The notes under the pieces: generated by a model
The model's input: the letters and a program-made list of their open reading frames with translations, nothing else
Told to the model about the DNA's origin: nothing
Database searches by the model: none
Shown here: one piece after another, positions 54,788-64,000 of the stretch
Position numbering within the stretch: the stretch's first letter is position 1
Layout of the letters: every line of letters begins with the position of its first letter
From: Monomorium pharaonis
Lineage: Eukaryota; Arthropoda; Insecta; Hymenoptera; Formicidae
Direction of reading: 5' to 3'
Assembly (NCBI RefSeq): GCF_013373865.1
Contig: NC_050475.1
Span: 9,568,021-9,632,020, forward strand
DNA length: 64,000 nucleotides
Translations under genes and position numbers: made by a program

Positions 54788-57554
54788 GTAAAATTATACA
54801 TTTCATAATACCAATATTTTATAGTTTTTATTGTTATATTGTGAATATATATTAAATGAATATTATTTTTTTTAGACGGCGGTTATTGAAAAAGATGCAA
54901 GAGGAAGGTAATGTAAAGATTACGGACAGCGAATCTATCAATAGCCAGACATCAGTGACATCACTGATAAATAATAATAAGGTGATAGATTCACAGGACC
55001 GTATTGAAAAAGCATGCCTAGATATAAGTAAATTAAAAAGCGAAGTTACGCATGAAAATGTGCAATTTTGCGAAGATGATGACGATAGTCATCGAAAAAG
55101 GCTCGTGTAAAAATGATATCCAAGTACACGAGCCTGAAACTGATTCCATAATAAATATTGGTCATTTTTTGAGAGAGATGCACAGGACATTTGATGACCA
55201 TGCGCGAGGAATAGAGTGCCTATTTAAAGATTGGGTACTTATAAATTCTCGTCGCTTTGGATATTTGACACAATTCTTTTTTAAATGTCGAATGTGCAAC
55301 TATGAAGCACATTTTTGGTCACATCCACAAACAGACGACATATTAAATATTAATAGTGCTGCTGCAGCTGGAACTATTACAACTGGAATTGGCTATGCCC
55401 AGTTACAAGAGTTACATGCAACTATGAATATTTCGTCAATGTCTGAACCAACTTATATAAAGTACAGAGACCAAATAGTTGACGATTTTCAAAAAACAGC
55501 TATGGAAAAAAGCTGGTGAACTTGAAAGAGAACTCGCTCTTCAAAGGAATGATGTTATAAACGGTATTCCATACATATCCGTTGTAGCAGACGGTTGTTG
55601 GCTAAAGAGAACGTATGGTACTGGTTATAATTCTCCTTCTGATGTTGGAGCCATAAATGGTTACCACACGAAAAAGATTTTATTTCTTGGTGTCTGCAAT
55701 AAATATTGTTCAATATGTGATATAGCAGAGCGGAAAAATATCGAACCAAGGACGCACAAATGCTACAAGAATTTTGATCGCAATGCAAGTTCCACAAGAA
55801 TGGAAAGTGATGCTATTGCGGAAGGTTTTAATTGTAGTCTCGAAATGCATAATTTGATTTATAAAACGGTTATTGCGGATGGTGACAGTAGCGTATTTCA
55901 AACCATTCTTGATAACGCACCATACGATAAACAAATGGTGACAGTAAAAAAAATAGAATGCACCAATCATTTACTTCGTAATTTATGCAAAAAGTTGAAA
56001 GCTGTGTCACAAATAACTCAGCCAAAAACGCATAGACAGCGTGGCTTTGTACAGACGCGAAATATTGTGAAAAAGAATATTTTAAATATTCGAAAGGAAA
56101 TAGAAAATGCAGCAGAATTACGAAGAAAAGAACAAAAACCTCAACATTATAGAGTTAAAGAATTACAGGAAGATATCTTGAACATTCCTAGCCATGTTTT
56201 TGGCGAACATAAACGATGCGAAATACGTGGTCGAATGTGCAAGAAAAATGTAAATAAAACGGAAAAAAATTATGTACCGTTTCTAAAGTTATTTGGTTTG
56301 TATCAAAAAATTGAAAGTGCAATTTATTATATAAGCGGTTATTCTGACAGTTTATTATTATGCTTAACTAATAATCCTGCAGAATCGTTTAACTCAATAG
56401 TCTGTAAAATGATCGGTGGAAAGCGCATTCACTTTAGAAAACGAGGTTCATTTGATGCTAGATCTGCGGGAGTAGCCATACAATATAATTCACAAGAAAT
56501 CCTTACAGAATTACATCGAAGTATGGATAAAAATGTTCCACCTGTTGTTGAGAATCTGGAGAAACAGCGACAAAGAAAAGTTGCGAGAACCAGAGAATCT
56601 CGAGAAGCACAGGGAAGGCAAAAAAAATTTAAAAGAGAGCCAGGAACAGATAGTCATTACGGTCCGCAATCGCGAAAACCAGATCTTTCACCTGAAACAT
56701 TCGAGCAACTTCGTCAACACCATTTAGAAGAGTTATTCGAAAATGCCAAAAACTGGCAAAAAATTGAATTTGATACCAGACAACAAAGTGAATCGCAATT
56801 ATGGTTGTCATTGAGACGAAAAATGTTAACGTCATCCAATTTTGGAAGCGTATGTCGCATGAGACTGACAACATCTTGTGCAGCGACAGTAAAAGCTATT
56901 TTATATCCTCCATTCATTGATACCGCAGCCGTAAAGTATGGTCGCGAAATGGAGGAAGTGGCAAAAAAAGAATTGGCCACAAAATTAAATAAATTTGTGA
57001 AACCTTGCGGATTATTCATAGATACTGATAATCCGTGCTTGGGTACAACTCCCGATGGACTTCTTGATGAAAACGGTCTGATAGAAATTAAATACCCCTT
57101 ATCAGCTAAAAATTTAACAGTAGAAGAAGCCATAAAAACAATACCTTCCTTGAAAGGCATTTTTGATAAAAAGAATCTAGATAAAATAAATAAAAACCAT
57201 CGATTTTTTAATCAAATTCAAGGGCAATTAAACATAACGCGACGAGAGTATTGCGTTTTTGTCATATGGACACCAAAAAGCATAAAAATGATTTATATAA
57301 ATAGAGACGATGCTTTTTGGAAAAATCAAATGCTGCCATTTCTAACACGTTTCTATGATGAATGTATGCTTCCGGAAATCTTAGATAGTCGTCATAACAG
57401 ACATATGCCGATTAGAGATCCGGGATACATCATAGAAGCAAAAAAAGCAGTAGCTAAAAAAGACAATATTCGAAAAAGTATTCGGCAAAATACGTTACAA
57501 GAAAATATTGCAAATAAGGAAAAAGAAAGATTTGATATTTCATGTACAAGAGCA

Positions 57555-57790
57555 GAAATTACCACTGCACTTGCTCAAGATATGGAGCAAGATGATGATT
57601 GTACATATATTGGTACAAGCTCTAAGGATGTAATTACCACTACTGCGCTTGCTCAAGATATGGAGCAAGATGATGATTGTACATATATTGGTACAAGCTA
57701 TAAGGATGTAATTACCACTGCTGCGCTTGCTCAAGATATGGAGCAAGATGATGATTGTACATATATTGGTACAAGCTATAAGGATGTAAC
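57555..57790 (+). repeat. 78-bp coding tandem repeat, three units
   Basis: Units start at 57,567, 57,645 and 57,723, each 26 codons, nearly identical and frame-preserving. They form an acidic Asp/Gln-rich tail of the Mutator/YqaJ protein. Confidence 0.95.
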
Positions 57791-57882
57791 CAAAGAGGAT
57801 AAAGCAAGACGACAAATAAATTTAAATGAAGTTATCATACCAATTTCTTTGGTGAGAGAGAATGTCTTGTCTGATAATATGA

Positions 57883-58380
57883 TTAAATGATGAGTCATTA
57901 GATTCATTTTTACGCGTAATAAGAGAAACGACTGAATTCCAAACGCAAAGTGTGCAATATCAAGTATGTCTTGATTATGTTGACGCTAGTCAAAGTAACA
58001 AAAGCTTACAAATAATTGGAGGAAAAAGTCAATGGACTGGAGATGGAATTGAACACTGGCGATGTATATTTTTTGATGGCACCAAACTTCACGTATATGA
58101 CAGTCTACCTGATTGTAATTACGATAGGTTGTCACTTAAAGAGAAAAATTATATACATCTGCGATATGCAAGAATAAAGTTGAGCGATATTATTTATGAA
58201 AAAGTTGATACGCAGCCTGATTCTAAAAGTTGTGGAATTTACTCAGCAGCTTTCGCTACAACTATAGCCTTAGATGGCAATCTCTGTAATGTTAGATATT
58301 CCAGAAACATGAAGTGCATGAGACAGCACTTTATAAAAATTATAGAAGGTAATAAACTGCTGGCATTTCCAGAAAGATAA
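57883..58380 (+). pseudogene. Ulp1-like (C48) cysteine protease domain
   Basis: An open frame begins directly after a TGA at 57,880, overlapping the end of the YqaJ gene in another frame, and runs to 58,380. Motifs: EHWRCIFFDG (His), LHVYDSLPD (Asp) and QPDSKSCGIYSAAFATTIAL (Gln and Cys), the triad order of Ulp1/SENP-type proteases, with a C-terminal RQHFIKIIEG. No convincing ATG; upstream in-frame residues DESLDSFLRVIRETTEF suggest it was once the C-terminal domain of the same protein or a downstream exon, separated by a one-base slip. Ulp1-like domains occur in several Mutator-type transposons (family knowledge). About 150 residues, close to a minimal core. Confidence 0.72.
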
Positions 58381-58459
58381 ATATATATTTTATTAAGATA
58401 AAAAAAACTATATTTTTAAAATATTACAAAAATAAAATATATTTTATCAAATAAAGCTT

Positions 58460-58640
58460 TTGTTCTGACGGTACTAGCATATAAAAAGCTAGAAGCGTCA
58501 ATTTGAATAGTACTGATTAAAATAAGAATCAGAGGCATCTGTTTAAACGGTATTGGCGAACTAAATGCTAAAAACGTCGTTTTCGATAGCACTGATTATA
58601 TTTAAAGTCAGAAACGTATCTTAAAACGATACTGATTATT
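58460..58640. repeat. Diverged minisatellite downstream, related to intron array
   Basis: Four to five ~40-bp units with GACGGTACTAG..., AGCGTCAATTTG, ATAGTACTGATTA and AAACGATACTGATTA. They share the 'gacggtactga ... aaat ... gtcagaagcgtc' pattern of 54,290-54,620 at much lower identity. Confidence 0.6.
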
Positions 58641-59200
58641 ACATTTATTTAAAACGGAGTAAAATGAAAACGGAGAGACGAAAAAATTTTATTGGTTGCG
58701 TCTCACAAGAATGGGCGTTGGAGGGGCCCATTCTATACAAAGTAATAAAAATTAAAAATAACACATTGTAAAATAACATTTAAAATTTTATTTTAAAAAT
58801 ATATTTTTAATATTTTTAATTTAAAGCTTTTCAAATATATTTATTTTAAAATTTTAAATTATTATTTCATTAAAATGTTATATAAACATTATTAATTTTT
58901 TTATGTAGAATTTATAACTTTTGTTTCTTAATATTATTATTATTAATTAAAATCCATATTATAAGTATAATTTTTAAATCTAAAAAAATATTAAATTAAA
59001 AATAATAATTAATAAATTTAAATTTAATTTAATTTAAAATATAAATTTGTTTATTTTAAAATTTAATTAATTACATTAAGACGATTCTAAAGTCGTCTGT
59101 GTAACCGACATTTTGTCAATATAAATCTTTTAAAAATCCAATGCACACACATTTCTCCAACGGACGACGCGTGCGTGCGTGTGTGCATGCATGTCTGCTG
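58641..59200. other. AT-rich region, no gene seen
   Basis: Long A/T homopolymer-like stretches. CATTAAGACGATTCTAAAGT near 59,074 resembles the start motif of the dispersed repeat at 38,944. Confidence 0.5.
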
Positions 59201-59575
59201 TTTGCGTTTGTGTGTGCCTGCCTGCATGCATGCTGCTAGTTGGGTTTGTGTATGTCTGCCTGCGTCGTGTGTACCTGCCTGCGTTCGTGTGTGTATACAT
59301 GCGTATGCGCCTATCTGCGTGAGTGTCGGCTTGCCTGTGTGTGTGTGCCTGCCTGCGTTCGTGTGTGTGTACATGCGTATGCGCCTATCTGCGTGAGTGT
59401 CGGCTTGCCTGTGTGTGTGTGCCTGCCTGCGTTCGTGTGTGTGTACATGCGTATGCGCCTATCTGCGTGAGTGTCGGCTTGCCTGCGTCGTGTGTGCCTG
59501 CTTGCGTTCGTGTGTGTGTACATGCGTATGCCCCTATCTGCGTGAGTGTCGGCTTGCTTGTGTGGGCGTGCGTGC
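59201..59575. repeat. 74-bp minisatellite, about four units
   Basis: GCGTTCGTGTGTGTGTACAT begins each unit at 59,281, 59,355, 59,429 and 59,504, followed by GCGCCTATCTGCGTGAGTGT and CGGCTTGCCTGTG. Every frame is open on both strands, giving false Cys/Val- or Thr/His-rich ORFs. Confidence 0.95.
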
Positions 59576-60538
59576 GTGTGTGTGTATACGTATACAGAGA
59601 GAAAGAGGGATCATTACAAAGAAAATTATATTTGTAAACATATATTTCTTTTTTTATTTCTTTAAAATTTTTTTGCGTATCTTTAAAATTTCAGAAATTT
59701 TACATGTACGGGCAATAATTGTATCCATATGGATACATATGGATACAATTATTGCGGCGTATATTGCGGCGGCGCACAGTGATGCCAAACGCCTAAATTC
59801 TTGGACATGGTTTGAAAAATCTCAAAGACTCTACTGATACGCATACAATTTGGTATATAAAGGTTTTCGAGGTTGCTAATTTTGAATTTGGTATCAAAAT
59901 TAAAAAAAACAAAATGGCGGATTGAATATAGCGGATAACAGTTTAAAAAGTATTCGTGCATGAATATGACTTCTATTTGTAAGTTTTTTAAGTAATATTT
60001 TAATCATTCTCATGGAAAATAGTATAATAATTTTAATAGAAATTGTTATGTAACAACCTAACCTAACTAAACTCGGCTAAAAATATATAATATATAATTA
60101 AATCTAGGTAAGTAGGGTGTAGTTTAGAATAATTATATGTAAAAATAGTTTCTTTAAAACTGCTTAGGTATAATCGTTGTTAGGTTATAATTATTATCAC
60201 TACAGCAATTCACAGAACGCCTAAATTCTAGAACATGGCAGTTTGTATATATATTTATTAAAATTTTCGGATGCAGAATTAAAATCGATTTACTTTTTAC
60301 GAACATTGTAACCGCTCTCAGCTAAACCCAGAGTCACGATCGTGGACGTGGCGGTAATTGACTCCATTTTTTATTTTTTTATATTTTTTTATTAATTTTT
60401 TTATTTTTATAATTTTTTATATATTTTTTATTGTTTAATAAAGAATGAAAGAATTTTTTAAAGATATTGCATGCAGTATTTTTAAAATGCATTATAATAA
60501 ATCATGTATTTGTGCGCGCGCGGTATGTATGTGCATTC
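59576..60538. other. AT-rich region 3' of the Transib-like gene
   Basis: No gene seen. A small perfect palindrome ATTGTATCCATATGGATACA lies at ~59,717-59,750. AACGCCTAAATTCT occurs twice (59,788 and 60,216). Confidence 0.45.
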
Positions 60539-63347
60539 TTATTCGCTACTTGAAGAATTAGAGTCACAGGATGTATCGTGTTCTTCGATATTGTCCATGT
60601 CTGCGAGTAGTTCTAACGCCTCAGGACAAAGTTCTTTATATTTTGATTTATTTAAGGTAGGTCTTAAATTTGAAATTAGTGGATCTGAAGATACTAGTAA
60701 CATGTGCAAAATATCGATATTGGTAGTTTGTCTGTCCATTTTCCGAGTATTTTCTAGGCGGATTTTCCTAAACTCCTTATGTCGCGCTTCCAGAGCGTCT
60801 TCTGATAACACAGGCACACAAAAAAAAAAGTGGTTGGTCCGGCGGACTAGACTAGTCAATCCTTATGTATTTCGACCCGCTGAATCCGAATCTAACATCA
60901 GAATTGCAAAGTTAGCTCGCATTTTCTAACCACAAAAAAAATTCTTTTTTAATTACACAGGCACACAAAAAAAAAGTGGTTGGTCCGGCGGACTAGACTA
61001 GTCAATCCTTATGTATTTCGATCCGCTGAATCCGAATCTAAGATCAGAATTGCAAAGTTAGCTCGCATTTTCTAACCTCAAAAAAAATTGTTTTAAAAAT
61101 ATTGGTCCGCTGGGCCAGACTAGTCAATTCTTATGTATTTTGACCTACTGAATCCGAATCCAAGGTCAGAATTGCAAAATTAGCTCGCATTTTCTAACCT
61201 AAAAAAAATTTTTTTTGAGGTTAGAAAAAAATGAGCTAATTCAGCAATTTTCACCTTGGATTTGGATTCAGCGGGTCAAAATACATAAGGATAGACTAGT
61301 CTGGTCTGCCGGACCAACATTAAAAGAAAATTTTTTTTTGAGGTTAGGAAAAAATAAGCCAATTCAGCAATTCTGACCTTGGATTTGGATTCAGCGGGTC
61401 AAAATACATAAGAATAAACTAGTCTGGTTTGCCGGGCCATCATTTAAAAAAAAAATTTTTTTGTTTTAGGTTAGGAAATGCGAGCTAATTTTGCAATTCT
61501 GACCTTGGATTCGGATTCAGCGGGTCAAAATACATAAGAATTGACTAGTCTGACCCACCGGACCAATATTAAAAAAAAAAATTTTTTTGAGGTTAGAAAA
61601 TGCGAGCTAACTTTGCAATTCTGACTTCAGATTCGGATTCAGTGGGTCGAAATACATAAGGATTGACTAGTCTAGTCCGCCGGACCAACCACTTTTTTTT
61701 TTGTGTGCCTGTGTAATTTACCTAAAGGTAAAACAGCATATTTTATTATTTCCGCACCATGAAACAATATTTTGTGCACGGTTACAGGCATATAGTACCA
61801 CCCGTAATGATCGATAAGAAGTTCTGCCAACTGTTGTGCCTTTGCTTGAAATTTATTTACATTAGTGGCCTGACCCGATGCAATAGCTTGTAAAATACTT
61901 CTAAACTTCTGAATAATTGTTTGGTCTAACCCAGTTATCTCGGCAGTGAGAGCAGGATTCGCGAAAAATTTTCTGGCTGTATTGCCATCATTGGTTGTTC
62001 CAACGCCTTGTTTTATTACATCTACCAACAACCCAAGTCTATCGCAAAATTTTTGTTGAATAGTTTTTTTACGCTCTTCTCGTTCTTTTTTTTCTTCTAG
62101 GTTTCGAGTAGACCATTTCTTAATTGTTAAATTATGAGCTACATGTAATAAGTACTCCATACATTTGATCCATGCATGGAGGGATGATATTCCAAAACGA
62201 TAATTATTTATATCTGTCGTTTTTTTATGAATTAATTCAATATTATTCATTTCTTTTGGTCGGGCTCCGCAAATATAGCATGTCATAGAAGATGGTGACT
62301 GAGATGTTGCAAGTGTAGAGCAAATTTTTCCATCAATCATCGTTAGCAATAATTGATGGAATACTTTCACATTGCTAATTTCAGTTGCGTTTAACGCATC
62401 TATTTCGGCCTGAACTCTTTCATGTTCTTTCAGAATATTTTCGCGATTTTCTGCCACGAATTCAAACTTCAGTGGGCGACAATATTTAGTCGAGGACGGA
62501 TGTTTATTTTCCCACAGAATACGTGTTCCATCCTTCAATAATAAAGGAATCAAACACGTAACAAAAACTGCACTGTCAATTGGTTTGTTAACGTCGTGCG
62601 ATGTGTTTGAAATGCACTGTTTATAAAGGCTCTGACTACTTGCACCATCAAACCCCCACTTTGATATTAAAATTAAATTTTTTATTTCATTAGTTTCAAT
62701 AGCTTTTATAATTCTTGCACAAGTTAAATCTAATAAAGCCTGTAACTTTACTTGTGCATATGTTTCTGTTACGATAATGTCATCAGTTTTTATATAACAA
62801 TCCTTTTTTGCTAAAAGTACATGTTTATAAGATAAATAGGGACTTTTACCATTCTGGGAAGACAATTTTCGCAATTCATTATATCTGCGTTGAGATAACC
62901 GTAGCGTCAAGATCGTTGCCAGGGCTTTTTCTTTAGTATATTGATATTGTACTGCATTATCAATATATTTTCCCTCACAAAAGGCTCTAATTCTACTCAC
63001 TTCTTGAGGATGTTGCGTCACGTATGACAGGATTTTTGCAATATCGCAATTTCCTGAAGCTAACACACATTCATTTTAGCAGCGAAAAGCAGTGCGTCTG
63101 CGGAGTATACGGTTCTAATTTCTTCAGTTCGTCGTCTTTTTTGTCTTTCGGAGAGATCAGTAAATGGTTTTGTCAGAAATTTGTATGATTCAGCTGTTGA
63201 TGACGAAGGAAAGTCGCGATGTTCTACTTCCATTGGAATTGTTTTGGTTGCAGCAACAGGAATTGAGAATGATTTGTTTAACCATTCGACATTTTTTAAA
63301 ATAAATTTATTATAAGAACGATGAGAACTGATCCATTTCTTATACAA
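60539..63347 (-). pseudogene. Transib/RAG1-like transposase, split by an insertion
   Basis: Read downward: 63,347-63,060 (KKWISSHRSYNKFILKNVEW), a one-base slip near 63,065, then 464 codons to the insertion at 61,714 and a final piece 60,808-60,539. First catalytic Asp region: LISKWGFDGASSQSLYKQ; second: LLLTMIDGKICS; a CYICGARPKEMNN zinc-type motif follows. Then NDGNTARKFFANPALT and QQLAELLIDHYGWYYMPVTV, comparable to the SGNFARK and FAELL parts of RAG1. The last piece has LSEDALEARHKEFRKIR, whose Glu I take as the third catalytic residue. The tail is acidic/Ser-rich. Transib is the superfamily from which RAG1 derives. Removing the insertion and one TTA restores the frame there. The upstream frame is open to about 63,400 without an ATG. 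Confidence 0.75.
60809..61713. mobile_element. 905-bp multimeric foldback with TAA duplication inside the Transib-like gene
   Basis: Ends CACAGGCACACAAAAAAAAA and complement, flanked by TAA on both sides (60,806-60,808; 61,714-61,716), as for PIF/Harbinger elements. The interior is made of seven ~115-bp variants of one unit (GGTCCGGCGGACTAGACTAG ... TTAGCTCGCATTTTCTAACC): three forward (60,835, 60,982 and 61,105 onward) and four reverse (to 61,690). No ORF of its own. Confidence 0.88.
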
Positions 63348-63403
63348 ATAGTTTACAAATTTTCTTAATGGATCTTCTCGGCGTTCTTTGAAAAATTAAA
63401 TTC

Positions 63404-64000
63404 TTCTCTGGTCAAAAGATGCTCTATTAATTTTTTGTGATCATTCAGTTTTTTATACCTTTAGACCATAAGATATGAAATAACTTTGAATGAGTTATGG
63501 AATTCATTTTTTATGATAAAATATTGTACGTATTGAAATATTTAAACAAAACTTAAAATAAAAAAAGACAACAAACACAAAATTTTTTAATGTACGAAGA
63601 ACATGGAAATTATAATAATCTATTAAAACAAGGAATTACAGGAACAATTAAAACAAGGAAGCAACTTAAAATGAAAAACTTGATTTTTCTCAGAAATCGC
63701 AAGCCGGCTCGGCAAGCTTGATTTACGAGTGAGATTGTAATGTTTGTCAACCAGAGCGGCCCGACTTGTTGGGTTGCCCCACCACGAACCAGGCCGCGCA
63801 CGCGCCTACAGTAGTAAAAACAGTTACGTATATCATAAGCGCATAGTTTAGACGGGCCCCAGTAGTTTAAATTATATAAACAATGTATGTTTTTTTACAA
63901 TCATGTTTCATTATTTCTTTTCCTCTTACTTTATCTTACAATCTGTTTTATAATTATGTAAATTAAGATGTCTACTTTGGGGGTCCGCGCACTTATAATA
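63404..64000. other. Region upstream of the Transib-like gene, no gene seen
   Basis: AT-rich with a GC-richer patch at 63,690-63,820. The 63-codon minus ORF at 63,610-63,801 has no recognisable feature. Confidence 0.4.

Noticed and set aside
59201..59575. CRISPR-like array
   Set aside because: Units are contiguous without unique spacers, and this is an insect-type genome; it is a minisatellite.
59175..59837. Cys-rich or Thr/His-rich ORFs
   Set aside because: They are the 74-bp minisatellite read in several frames.

Overview
The window looks like a transposon-dense, AT-rich stretch of an insect chromosome, most likely hymenopteran and perhaps an ant. The evidence is spliced eukaryotic genes with GT-AG introns, abundant (CA)n/(GA)n microsatellites, TA-flanked hairpin MITEs, Merlin, mariner and Transib/RAG1-like transposases, and a degraded Polinton/adintovirus-like integrated element of a kind common in arthropod genomes. 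No conserved host housekeeping gene was recognised. The only candidate for a small non-transposon gene is a three-exon gene at 40,701-42,194 on the minus strand.

Layout. 1-2,112: one giant palindrome. 2.6-6.7 kb: repeat modules, a small Harbinger-like MITE, a foldback with a nested insertion and a roughly 60-bp tandem repeat. 7.15-26.8 kb: remains of one Polinton/adintovirus-like element. In order these are PolB (+), integrase with chromodomain (-), a DUF8207-like gene (-), a packaging ATPase split into two ends 11 kb apart (-), then PLA2-like, adenain-like protease, penton-like and major-capsid genes (+). It is broken by frameshifts and by insertions: a solo LTR at 8.8 kb, and between the ATPase halves a DD41D mariner, MITEs, a 2-kb LTR and a tnp2-like transposon that itself carries an insertion. 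27.0-29.0 kb: a second copy of the 2-kb LTR in inverted orientation.

29-53 kb: mostly non-autonomous repeats, including a Merlin (IS1016-like) element at 35.25-37.1 kb, palindromes that carry tRNA-like units in both arms (39.8-40.35 and 47.6-48.7 kb), a cluster of nested hairpin MITEs (41-43.4 kb), a TIR element with a nested LTR (43.8-46.3 kb) and a second DD41D mariner (49.3-51.6 kb).

53.2-58.4 kb: a spliced but frameshifted gene joining a Mutator-like transposase domain to a YqaJ-type nuclease domain, followed by a Ulp1-like cysteine protease. 60.5-63.4 kb: a Transib/RAG1-like transposase gene split by a 905-bp multimeric foldback flanked by TAA.

The coding content therefore belongs almost wholly to mobile elements, nearly all inactivated. 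The nesting order gives a relative insertion history. Protein family names rest on recognising motifs by eye; no database search was run.
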